Assembly: GCA_964420035.1 (NCBI GenBank)
Contig: CAYQQR010000017.1
Location: 6,950-70,949 of the forward strand
Direction: 5' to 3'
Origin: CAYQQR01 sp964420035
Lineage (GTDB): Bacteria; Bacteroidota; Bacteroidia; Bacteroidales; SM23-62
DNA length: 64,000 nucleotides
Both the position numbers and the translations under genes were made by a program. The notes below the pieces were generated by a model. The model did no database searches. It was not told the DNA's origin and worked only from the letters and a program-made list of their open reading frames with translations. Shown piece after piece: positions 26,897 through 34,620 of the stretch (positions within the stretch are counted from its first letter, which is position 1; every line of letters begins with the position of its first letter).

Positions 26897-27589
26897 ATGA
26901 ATTATTTCTATACCACCCGTGTTGAGGCCCGGACCGCCTTCCTGGATGAAACTGAAAGCCGGCATGCACTGAAGGTGTTAAGAATGAAAAAGGGCGATCC
27001 CATATGGCTGGTGGATGGGCAGGGTCATTATTACAAGGGTATCATTGAGGATACAGGCTCGGGTAAGTGCCTTGTTGAGATCCGGGATCAAAAAGCAGAG
27101 GAACCACCTAAAAGGCCCTACCTGCATTTAATTATAGCACCCACAAAACAATCCGGGCGCTTTGAATGGTTCCTTGAAAAAGTCACAGAAATTGGCGTGG
27201 ATGAGATAAGCCCCATTCTTTGCGAGCATTCGGAACGCAAGAAGCTTAATCTTCAAAGGTCCGGGCGCATTTTGATTTCGGCCATGAAGCAAAGTGGGCG
27301 GGCCACATTGCCCTTGCTCAATGCGCTTCAGGATTTCGGGCAGGTTCTTGACAAACACAACCGGGAGACTCAGCTGACTGTAGCGCAACACGGCGGATTG
27401 TCCTTGGAAGAGATACTTGCAGGATCCCCCCGATCCCTGGCCCTATTTATAGGGCCGGAGGGAGATTTTTCCGGGCGGGAACTGGAAATGCTTCAAGAAC
27501 GAGGAGCGAAAAAGGTCGGCCTGGGATCCTACAGACTTCGAACAGAAACCGCCGGTATTGTTGCGTCAACCATTGTTAACAAGACATAA
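26897..27589 (+). CDS. rsmE: 16S rRNA (uracil-1498-N3)-methyltransferase
   Basis: A 230-residue SPOUT-class RNA methyltransferase that makes m3U1498 in 16S rRNA. The N-terminal PUA-like domain contains SRHALKVLRMKKGD. The C-terminal trefoil-knot domain has the family motifs ITEIGVDEI-like (here VTEIGVDEISPI), ERK followed later by MKQSGR, LFIGPEGDFSGRELE and LGSYRLRTETAGI. Length and motif order are typical. A strong terminator follows directly. Confidence 0.95.
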   Translation: MNYFYTTRVEARTAFLDETESRHALKVLRMKKGDPIWLVDGQGHYYKGIIEDTGSGKCLVEIRDQKAEEPPKRPYLHLIIAPTKQSGRFEWFLEKVTEIGVDEISPILCEHSERKKLNLQRSGRILISAMKQSGRATLPLLNALQDFGQVLDKHNRETQLTVAQHGGLSLEEILAGSPRSLALFIGPEGDFSGRELEMLQERGAKKVGLGSYRLRTETAGIVASTIVNKT

Positions 27590-27617
27590 AAAAAGCACCG
27601 CTTTGAGCGGTGCTTTC
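27587..27617. terminator. Bidirectional intrinsic terminator after rsmE
   Basis: Perfect 9-bp stem AGCACCGCT/AGCGGTGCT with loop TTG, flanked by seven A on the left and TTTC on the right. It starts inside the rsmE stop codon and also lies just beyond the minus-strand small gene, so it can serve both sides. Confidence 0.85.
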
Positions 27618-27635
27618 ACAATTTTCACAAGGGAT

Positions 27636-27827
27636 CTAAGAGATCTTTTGCAATACTTTATTTACAAGCGCATCTTCCACAGGCATCAATAAGGACTCCA
27701 GGTAATTATGGATGTCTTTATTTACACCGATGGGATCCAGAAAAAGATCTTGTAAATCAATTATGCCGAACTCTTCATGCTCCCCCGTCTGGTTGTGAAT
27801 TAGATAAAGGGTAGAGTTCTTCACCAT
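27636..27827 (-). CDS. Small hypothetical protein
   Basis: A 63-residue acidic/hydrophobic protein starting with ATG at 27825-27827 (MVKNSTLYLIHNQTGEHEE). An in-frame TTG at 27875 would give 79 residues. It has no signal peptide, membrane helix or recognised motif. It lies downstream of the ECF sigma-factor gene on the same strand with a 94-base gap and is closed by the terminator at 27587. It looks too short and too soluble for a typical anti-sigma factor. Real coding status is likely but not certain. Confidence 0.5.
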   Translation of the reverse strand: MVKNSTLYLIHNQTGEHEEFGIIDLQDLFLDPIGVNKDIHNYLESLLMPVEDALVNKVLQKIS

Positions 27828-27921
27828 AGGCAAATTTGATTTTTTTAACACTATGTAAACGGCATCACAATCCAATTAGTATTAATAAAGAACTATTTAA
27901 TATGAGGGCAGCAAAAAAAAA

Positions 27922-28512
27922 TCAGGATTTTGTTAAAGAAAGCTTTTTCTGCTTGATGAGCTTCCTCAGATTGATCAATGCATAACGCATCCTGCCAAGC
28001 GCCGTATTAATACTTACATCGGTCTGCTCGGCAATCTCCTTGAAACTCAATCCTCCATAATGCCTTAACAAAATAACTTGTTTTTGGTCATAGGGCAGAA
28101 GACCGATCAGCTTCTTAACATCGCTGGTGATCTGATCATGGATAAGGAGTTCTTCTATATTTTCATCCGAGAACTTCTTGGAGTTGAACAGATCCGCTTC
28201 ATAATCTTCATTATAACAAGTGTTGATCTGTTTTTCCTTTCGGAAATGATCGATCACAAGATTATGGGCAATACGGATCACCCAGGAAAGAAATTTTCCG
28301 TGATCCTTGTATTTTCCCTGTTTAAGAGAACTGATAACCTTGATAAAGGTATCCTGGAAAATGTCTTCCGCGATATCCTGATTTTTGACGATCAGCAGAA
28401 TATAAGTGAAAACCTTGTTTTTATGTCGGTTGATAAGAACTTCTATACTTGCCCGATCACCTGCTAAGAAACTTTTTACAAGTTCCTGGTCCGATAGACT
28501 TTTATACTTCAA
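27922..28512 (-). CDS. RNA polymerase sigma factor, ECF (sigma-70 family)
   Basis: A 196-residue extracytoplasmic-function type sigma factor. Region 2 occupies about residues 20-90 and includes the -10-binding helix (NQDIAEDIFQDTFIKV) and a WVIRIAHNLVIDHFRKEK segment. Region 4 lies at about 125-185 with the HTH LSFKEIAEQTDVSINTALGRMRYAL. The start is a TTG (28510-28512), supported by a perfect AAGGAGG Shine-Dalgarno 5 bases upstream. No anti-sigma gene with a membrane helix lies next to it, so control may be at translation or transcription. Confidence 0.9.
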   Translation of the reverse strand: MKYKSLSDQELVKSFLAGDRASIEVLINRHKNKVFTYILLIVKNQDIAEDIFQDTFIKVISSLKQGKYKDHGKFLSWVIRIAHNLVIDHFRKEKQINTCYNEDYEADLFNSKKFSDENIEELLIHDQITSDVKKLIGLLPYDQKQVILLRHYGGLSFKEIAEQTDVSINTALGRMRYALINLRKLIKQKKLSLTKS

Positions 28513-28517
28513 GACAA

Positions 28518-28524
28518 CCTCCTT
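28518..28524 (-). promoter_or_regulatory. Strong Shine-Dalgarno of the ECF sigma-factor gene
   Basis: AAGGAGG on the minus strand, 5 bases before a TTG start. It decides the start codon and is unusual because nearly all other starts in this window have no Shine-Dalgarno. Confidence 0.8.
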
Positions 28525-28647
28525 AATCTTTGGTTCGGCGTAGAAGTGTTCCTATAGGCTGCTTCCCTTTTTTAATTTTACTAAAAGACAACTAATGTAT
28601 TAATATCGTTGCAATTAAGCCAAAAAAACTGGTATTGCAAAAAGTAT

Positions 28648-28655
28648 TACTTTTG
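28648..28655 (+). promoter_or_regulatory. Candidate -7 element of uvrA
   Basis: TACTTTTG matches TAnnTTTG and lies 49 bases upstream of the uvrA ATG in the divergent gap with the sigma-factor gene. The -33 element is not clear. Confidence 0.4.
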
Positions 28656-28703
28656 AAATTCTGTTAAACATTGTTAATTCCTCCATAAAATTAAACAATA
28701 ATC

Positions 28704-31511
28704 ATGCCAATCAAATCCCCTGTCGCGGTAGAAAATATTGAAATTAAGAGGGCCAGGGTACACAATCTGAAAGGATTTGATTTATCCATTCCGAGGAACG
28801 AATTTGTGGTGATTACCGGCCTTTCCGGCTCGGGCAAGTCGTCGCTTGCTTTCGATACCCTTTATGCCGAAGGCCAGCGTCGCTACGCGGAAAGTCTCTC
28901 CTCCTATGCACGACAGTTTCTGGGAAGAATTCACAAACCGGACGTGGAAGCAATACGGGGGATTCCACCAGCCATTGCCATCGAGCAAAAGGTCAATACG
29001 CGTAATCCCCGTTCCACCGTTGGTACTTCAACGGAGATCTATGATTACCTGAAGTTGCTCTATGCCCGTGTTGGCCGAACCATTAGTCCGGTATCGGGCA
29101 AAGAGGTTAAGAAACATTCGGTTACCGATGTAGTGGATCATATTTTAAAACAGGAGGAAGGTAAAAAACTGATGATCCTGGCTCCTTTTAGTCTTGCCCG
29201 GTCCATTGATATCAAACGCCAGTTGGAGATACTGGATAAGCAAGGCATCACGAGGATTGTAATCGATGGTCAGGAGCACCGGACCGGGGAAATAGAACCG
29301 GATGCGCTAAAAACCGAACGGGTTTTGCTGGTGGTCGACCGGATTGTAGTGCACGGCGATGAAGACTCCATTTCCCGTTACGGTGATTCCATTCAGTCAG
29401 CATTCAGTTTGGGCAAGGGCGAGTGCCTCATTAAAGAGCCCGGTAAAAAGCAAGGCCGGTCTTTTTCCAACCGCTTTGAATTGGATGGGATAAGTTTCGA
29501 GGAACCCACGGAACACATGTTCAGCTTTAACAATCCCCTGGGTGCCTGTCCGGTTTGTGAGGGATATGGAAAGGTAATCGGCATTGACGAGGATCTGGTG
29601 ATACCGAACAAACGACTATCCGTCTATGAAGATGCTATTGTTTGCTGGAAAGGAGAGAAGATGAAGAAATGGAAAGACCGCCTGATCTATAATGCGGATC
29701 AATTCGGTTTCCCCGTGCACAAACCATATTATCAGCTAAGCGATGAGCATAAAAGTCTTTTATGGACGGGGAACCGATATTTCAAGGGACTGAACCAGTT
29801 TTTCAAATACCTGGAAAGAAAGAAATACAAGATCCAATACCGGGTTATGTTGAGTCGGTACAGGGGCAAGACCACCTGCCAGGAGTGTATGGGTACAAGG
29901 TTAAAAAAGGAAGCTACCTGGGTCAAGGTGAACGGCCAAGCCATTACCGACCTGGTAGAGTTGCCCATCAATGAGCTGGATGAATTCCTGGACCGGATAA
30001 AACTCACCCGATACGAATCTGAAGTTGCAGGCCGCATTCTTGTTGAAATACGCAACCGCGTGAAGTTTCTTTTGAACGTAGGACTGAGTTATCTTACGCT
30101 GAACCGTTTGTCTTCATCCCTCTCCGGCGGCGAGTCACAAAGAATCAACCTGGCTACTTCCCTCGGCAGCAGTCTTGTCGGCTCCCTCTACATTCTGGAT
30201 GAACCCAGCATCGGATTGCATCCCCGGGATACTTCGATGCTGATACGGGTACTCGAACATCTTAAACGGATCGGAAATACGGTATTGGTGGTGGAACACG
30301 ATGCAGATATCATCCGGGCGGCCGGTCAAATTATCGATATCGGTCCGGGAGCCGGACGGCTGGGCGGGGAGATCATCTTCCAGGGAACTCCTGCAGCGCT
30401 GGTTTCATCGGACGAGAGTCTTACCGCCAGATACTTAACCGGTAAAGAATCCATTGAGGTCCCTGCTTCCAGGAGAAAATGGAACCATGCCATTCGAATT
30501 GCAGGAGCCCGGGAACACAATCTTAAGAATATCAGTGTCGACATCCCTCTGAATGTACTTACGGTAGTCACCGGTGTCAGCGGTTCAGGTAAATCCTCCC
30601 TGGTCAAGGATATTCTTTATCCGGCTTTGAATAAGATCTATCATGGATACGGCGAGAAAAGTGGGGAGCACGATATGTTGGACGGGGACCTTTCACTGCT
30701 CAGGCATGTTGAATTTGTTGATCAGAACCCCATAGGCCGTTCTTCCCGTTCCAACCCGGTAACTTATATCAAGGCGTATGATGAGATACGTAAGCTTTTT
30801 GCTGACCAGCATATGTCTGAGATCAACAACTTCAAACCTGCCCACTTTTCATTCAACGTTGATGGCGGCAGATGCGATGTTTGCCAGGGAGAAGGAGAAA
30901 TTACCGTTGAGATGCAGTTCATGGCCGATGTTCACCTTGTTTGTGAACAATGTCAGGGAAAACGCTTCAAAGATGAGGTGCTGGAGGTTAAGTATCAGGA
31001 CCGGAACATCTATGATGTTCTGGAGATGACGGTGGATGAGGCCATGGAATTCTTCAGCCGCGGAGAAGGGCGGCTGGAGAAGAAGATCGTTCAAAAGTTG
31101 AAACCATTGCAGGATGTAGGATTGGGATATATCAAACTCGGGCAGTCTTCCTCAACCCTGAGTGGCGGGGAAAGTCAGAGGGTCAAGCTTGCCTTCTTCC
31201 TCAGCAAGGAACATTCCGGGGAACCTACCCTTTTCATATTTGACGAACCGACCACCGGCTTGCATTTCCACGATATCCGCAAACTGTTGGAAGCCCTGAA
31301 TGCATTGATATCCCAGGGACATTCCGTTTTGATCATCGAGCACAACATGGAAGTGATCAAGTCGGCCGACTGGATCATCGATCTTGGCCCGGAAGGAGGA
31401 GAGAAAGGAGGGGAGGTGTTGTTCACCGGCACCCCGGAGGTCCTGGTCAAACACGATTCTTCCTCTACAGGAAAATACCTTAATAAAATTCTAAATTCTA
31501 ATCTGAATTAA
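28704..31511 (+). CDS. uvrA: Excinuclease ABC subunit A
   Basis: A 935-residue DNA damage sensor of nucleotide excision repair. It has two ABC ATPase modules: Walker A GLSGSGKSS near residue 40 and GVSGSGKSS near 627, with signature LSGGESQR near 475 and again near 820. The zinc-binding CxxC pairs are present (CPVCEGYG near 280, CQECMGT near 392, CDVCQGEGE near 725 and CEQCQGKR near 748). The length is typical. It ends tail to tail with the DUF4197 gene, the two stop codons sharing TTAA. Confidence 0.98.
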   Translation: MPIKSPVAVENIEIKRARVHNLKGFDLSIPRNEFVVITGLSGSGKSSLAFDTLYAEGQRRYAESLSSYARQFLGRIHKPDVEAIRGIPPAIAIEQKVNTRNPRSTVGTSTEIYDYLKLLYARVGRTISPVSGKEVKKHSVTDVVDHILKQEEGKKLMILAPFSLARSIDIKRQLEILDKQGITRIVIDGQEHRTGEIEPDALKTERVLLVVDRIVVHGDEDSISRYGDSIQSAFSLGKGECLIKEPGKKQGRSFSNRFELDGISFEEPTEHMFSFNNPLGACPVCEGYGKVIGIDEDLVIPNKRLSVYEDAIVCWKGEKMKKWKDRLIYNADQFGFPVHKPYYQLSDEHKSLLWTGNRYFKGLNQFFKYLERKKYKIQYRVMLSRYRGKTTCQECMGTRLKKEATWVKVNGQAITDLVELPINELDEFLDRIKLTRYESEVAGRILVEIRNRVKFLLNVGLSYLTLNRLSSSLSGGESQRINLATSLGSSLVGSLYILDEPSIGLHPRDTSMLIRVLEHLKRIGNTVLVVEHDADIIRAAGQIIDIGPGAGRLGGEIIFQGTPAALVSSDESLTARYLTGKESIEVPASRRKWNHAIRIAGAREHNLKNISVDIPLNVLTVVTGVSGSGKSSLVKDILYPALNKIYHGYGEKSGEHDMLDGDLSLLRHVEFVDQNPIGRSSRSNPVTYIKAYDEIRKLFADQHMSEINNFKPAHFSFNVDGGRCDVCQGEGEITVEMQFMADVHLVCEQCQGKRFKDEVLEVKYQDRNIYDVLEMTVDEAMEFFSRGEGRLEKKIVQKLKPLQDVGLGYIKLGQSSSTLSGGESQRVKLAFFLSKEHSGEPTLFIFDEPTTGLHFHDIRKLLEALNALISQGHSVLIIEHNMEVIKSADWIIDLGPEGGEKGGEVLFTGTPEVLVKHDSSSTGKYLNKILNSNLN

Positions 31512-32320
31512 TCACCAAATACTTTGGTTAAAATATCCCCCACCGTCGAGGTGGCCCATTCGAAGGGGTTGTCGCGGATCTTCTTTTCTTCTTCGCCTAC
31601 TTTCAGGAAAAGACCGTCCAGGGCTTTACCCACGGCATATTCCCCAAGGTCGGTATCGATTGTTTCAACAGGATCAACACCCGGCCAGAGGGCAGCCGTT
31701 CCATTGTAAAAGACTGCAGCATCATTGTAGGTGCCGGTCAAGCTGTTCCAGGCACCGGTGGCCGTAAAACCCAGTCCGAGGTCCTTATCCAGGGCATCAT
31801 TGATGTCCGGTGAAAAAGCATCCACCAGTTGTGTAAAGGTTATGGCTTTCAGATAATTCGTCGCTGCAGTTGAGTCAAAGTCTTGTGTATTCTTCTTGCT
31901 TCCGGCAGGATTGATCCCGTTCAGTATTTCCCATGCCTGGGATATGCTTAAACCGCGGATGGCATCATTGAAAGGTTGCCTGGCTTTTGGCGCGGCATGT
32001 TCCGCGGCCCGGTTCACCGATAAGATCACATCATCTACCAGTGGTTCTATTATTCCGGCCACGCCTATATCATCTGCATAGTTCATGGCGGTTTCTACTT
32101 CATCGGGAAGCAGGATCTTGATGGCTTCGTCTTCCAAATAACCCCCCATTGCCGAAGTTACGGAAACGGCACTGTCGGTGCCAACTTCCAGGGCGGTTTT
32201 CAGACCTTCCACAACTTCTTCCCTGGTCAATCCGCCATCTTCCGTGTCAAACAGGCCTTCACAGGAGAACAATCCAAAACTTAATGCCAGGATAATAACC
32301 GGATGAACAATTTTTTTCAT
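31508..32320 (-). CDS. DUF4197 family lipoprotein
   Basis: A 270-residue protein with a lipoprotein signal (MKKIVHPVIILALSFGLFSC, lipid-anchored Cys at residue 20). The body is helical, with the features of DUF4197: GLKTALEVGTDSAV, IKILLPDEVE, RAAEHAAPKARQPF and FTATGAWNSLTGTYNDA. It is expected in the periplasmic leaflet or at the surface. The last codons overlap the uvrA stop by 4 bases in convergent orientation. It reads in the same direction as the two exported proteins upstream. Function unknown. Confidence 0.85.
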   Translation of the reverse strand: MKKIVHPVIILALSFGLFSCEGLFDTEDGGLTREEVVEGLKTALEVGTDSAVSVTSAMGGYLEDEAIKILLPDEVETAMNYADDIGVAGIIEPLVDDVILSVNRAAEHAAPKARQPFNDAIRGLSISQAWEILNGINPAGSKKNTQDFDSTAATNYLKAITFTQLVDAFSPDINDALDKDLGLGFTATGAWNSLTGTYNDAAVFYNGTAALWPGVDPVETIDTDLGEYAVGKALDGLFLKVGEEEKKIRDNPFEWATSTVGDILTKVFGD

Positions 32321-32424
32321 AATTCAGTACTTCTTAATGGATATTTTTCTTTTACGGGCAAAGGAACTGAAATGTTCCGTTCTACCGGACCGGATATGGG
32401 AAACCATAAATGGGAAGGTGGTTG

Positions 32425-32862
32425 TTATTCCTTGAAACCGAACATGATGGCCACACAGCCGCTAATGATATCTTCCGCCATTTCATTGGTTACCGGAACC
32501 TTTACGAAGATCTTTAATTGCTGACTTGCTTCCAGGCGGAAATCCCATATCCTGGTAAAGTCATCGTCCTTGTTATTGTACAATACGTTCCGGTTGGCGT
32601 CGATGATGCCGAATTCGATATCCGGCAAGGCGTCTGAACCACAGATAGCGATCCGGTAATCCGTATTCGAGTAAAAGGTCTTGTAGAGTTCGGCTTCCTC
32701 TCCTTCGGTGAGGATGGCAGCATGGTAATTCCCGTCGTGGATGTAGGGCATGAGTTCCAGTTTGCAGATCTTCTTGGCAAATCCCTTACATTGAGCCTGA
32801 AGTTGCAGGGGGATGAATACCAGAAAGGATAGTGCTATGGTCAGTTGAAAAAGTCGTTTCAT
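32425..32862 (-). CDS. Small exported protein
   Basis: A 145-residue secreted protein. The ATG at 32860-32862 gives a normal signal peptide (MKRLFQLTIALSFLVFIPLQ, then LQAQ); an in-frame TTG two codons upstream is less likely. The mature part has two or three cysteines near the N-terminus (QCKGFAKKICKLE) and one each near CGSDALPD and SGCVAIMFGF, so disulfides are possible. It is beta-rich. It starts 14 bases after the stop of the lipoprotein gene at 32877, so both are probably co-transcribed. Not recognised beyond that. Confidence 0.72.
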   Translation of the reverse strand: MKRLFQLTIALSFLVFIPLQLQAQCKGFAKKICKLELMPYIHDGNYHAAILTEGEEAELYKTFYSNTDYRIAICGSDALPDIEFGIIDANRNVLYNNKDDDFTRIWDFRLEASQQLKIFVKVPVTNEMAEDIISGCVAIMFGFKE

Positions 32863-32876
32863 GATCAAGAAGATTT

Positions 32877-33800
32877 TTAGGAAATGAATTTCTGCCTGAG
32901 TATTTCAACTTTGGATTTAATTTCCCTGAATGTTTCCGGTGTTATTTTGACCTTGGTATTGGACTTAATGACTGTGACATTGGTTGCTTCATCTTTTACC
33001 GGGCGCACATCCGTGGTGGTAATTTCCACCTTATTAAAACTGGATTTCAAATCCTGCAGTTCTGCAATAACTTCTCTGACTTCGGGATTGGCACTGTGTT
33101 CATCCAGAAGGTTTGTAACAATATCAAAGGACAATTTCTGATCGACAATGCGGCCAACCAGCTTATTGTTTTCGATATTGGCATCATCTTCCACCAGTTG
33201 TGTGGCAATATAAAGTCCTTCGATCCAACCGCCAACCAGAACAATACTGGCCAGGGCACTCCGGTCATTTTCCGTTAGAAATGAGCTGGAACTCATAAAT
33301 GTCTCTGAAATGATGTCCATTATCACATCCCGGTTATTCACATTTTCTTCCAGTCTTTCAATAGTGGTATTGTCAATGGCATCAAGGATCCCAAGACCAT
33401 CGGCCATCTTTTTTGCAGCCTCCATATAGGTAATGGTCGTTTGGGTCTGATCGGATATACTGGCGTAACTCAGATCGGTCGTATATATACCCAGGTTCAG
33501 GGCGCGTTTTTTGTTTGTTGAATAAAAATCGGCATTTTCAACCGGATTGAGCAACTCTTCATTATAGGCTGCACCCGCACTTTTTATCAGCATCGCTGTT
33601 TCAAGCGGAGACGGCAAAGAATAGAAAATCCTTTTAGCCTGTGTGATGTCATCCTGTAATTCTTTATCCAGTTCCGAAGTGTCTATGGTAAACTCCTCTT
33701 CGGGTTGCTTTTTATCCGAGGCGCAGGCGGCAAGCAGAAGGATTAAGAGCATTACGGAGCTCAATCGTGCGAGTGAAGGAAAAATAGTTCTTTGGCTCAT
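32877..33800 (-). CDS. Lipoprotein of unknown function
   Basis: A 307-residue lipoprotein with signal and lipobox (LLILLLAACAS, Cys at residue 26). The mature part is acidic and mainly helical, with conserved-looking patches YSLPSPLETAMLIKSAGA, NLGIYTTDLSYASI and GGWIEGLYIATQL. These patches remind me of a hypothetical lipoprotein family frequent in Bacteroidota, but I cannot name it. It heads a minus-strand cluster of exported proteins (32862 and 32320 follow). About 180 bases of AT-rich DNA lie upstream with no firm promoter match. Confidence 0.75.
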   Translation of the reverse strand: MSQRTIFPSLARLSSVMLLILLLAACASDKKQPEEEFTIDTSELDKELQDDITQAKRIFYSLPSPLETAMLIKSAGAAYNEELLNPVENADFYSTNKKRALNLGIYTTDLSYASISDQTQTTITYMEAAKKMADGLGILDAIDNTTIERLEENVNNRDVIMDIISETFMSSSSFLTENDRSALASIVLVGGWIEGLYIATQLVEDDANIENNKLVGRIVDQKLSFDIVTNLLDEHSANPEVREVIAELQDLKSSFNKVEITTTDVRPVKDEATNVTVIKSNTKVKITPETFREIKSKVEILRQKFIS

Positions 33801-33929
33801 AGCTCGTTGTTTTTATACAGTACCGGCAAGTTAACAATATGAAGTAAAAATAACACATTTTTTTTAATAACAAAATCTGTATCTTTACTCAAACCTCAGT
33901 AAAAATAGCTGTTTCAGAAGATTTGAAAT

Positions 33930-33963
33930 AAAAAAAAGAGAACCGCCCAAGAGGTCCTCTTTC
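33930..33963 (-). terminator. Terminator of the YwqK-like gene
   Basis: Read on the minus strand, AAAGAGGACC pairs with GGTTCTCTTT with one mismatch, followed by a run of eight T. It lies 21 bases after the stop codon of the gene at 33984. Confidence 0.65.
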
Positions 33964-33983
33964 CCCATACTTTCGCGTGAACT

Positions 33984-34448
33984 TCATTGCTCAAAGTTCC
34001 TGGACTTGATCAGGTTTCCCTGCTCGTCATATACTTTCCAGATTCCGGTCTTATTGCCGTGAATATAATGCATTTCATACCGGAGTACACCTTCGTCATC
34101 CCATATCTTCCAGGTACCATGTTTTTTGTTGTTCTTGTAGTTGGCCAGACCGGTTTTCACGCCTTCCTCGTTCCAGTTGATCCAGGTCCCGTCGAATTTC
34201 CCGTTCCTATAGGATCGTTGCTCTTTTTTGTTGCCATTCCTGTAAAAGAGACAGGTGGTTCCGTTCAGTATGCCATTTTCAAACTGACTGATGGATTCAA
34301 GGGACCCATCATCGAAGTATTCCTTGTATTCCCCGTTGTAAGGCGTAATGGCATCAGCATAGTAAATTCCGTCTTCTCCCTTGATTATTTGCCCGAAAGA
34401 GGGCAGTAAGAAGAAACTGAGTGCGATATATCCAATGAGCCTTTTCAT
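33984..34448 (-). CDS. YwqK/MORN-variant repeat exported protein
   Basis: A 154-residue exported protein with a signal peptide (residues 1-19) followed by about five MORN-like variant repeats of roughly 22-24 residues. Examples are YNGEYKEYFDDGSLES, LNGTTCLFYRNGNKKE, FDGTWINWNEEGVKTG, KHGTWKIWDDEGVLR and KTGIWKVYDEQGNLI. Databases often call such proteins YwqK-family antitoxins, but a signal peptide and no adjacent toxin make that role unlikely. The start has a strong Shine-Dalgarno (AAGGAG, 6-base spacing), and the gene is a single unit with its own terminator. Confidence 0.85.
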   Translation of the reverse strand: MKRLIGYIALSFFLLPSFGQIIKGEDGIYYADAITPYNGEYKEYFDDGSLESISQFENGILNGTTCLFYRNGNKKEQRSYRNGKFDGTWINWNEEGVKTGLANYKNNKKHGTWKIWDDEGVLRYEMHYIHGNKTGIWKVYDEQGNLIKSRNFEQ

Positions 34449-34454
34449 GAGAAT

Positions 34455-34460
34455 CTCCTT
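34455..34460 (-). promoter_or_regulatory. Strong Shine-Dalgarno of the YwqK-like gene
   Basis: AAGGAG on the minus strand, 6 bases before the ATG. One of only three such sites in the window. Confidence 0.75.
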
Positions 34461-34620
34461 TCTTGTAAAATGTATGGCTTTCTTTGCCTTGTAAATTTAC
34501 GGAAAGTTAAGAAAAAAGATACAATTAATTAAATGATAGATAACATAAAATTAATGTTTAATTAACATAATATTAACATATAGACCGCATTCGACATATT
34601 TACAGGTAGTTATCTGGAAT

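Noticed and set aside
33984..34448. Antitoxin of a toxin-antitoxin system (YwqK name)
   Set aside because: The protein has a signal peptide and no toxin gene lies beside it; the MORN-like repeats fit an exported scaffold better.
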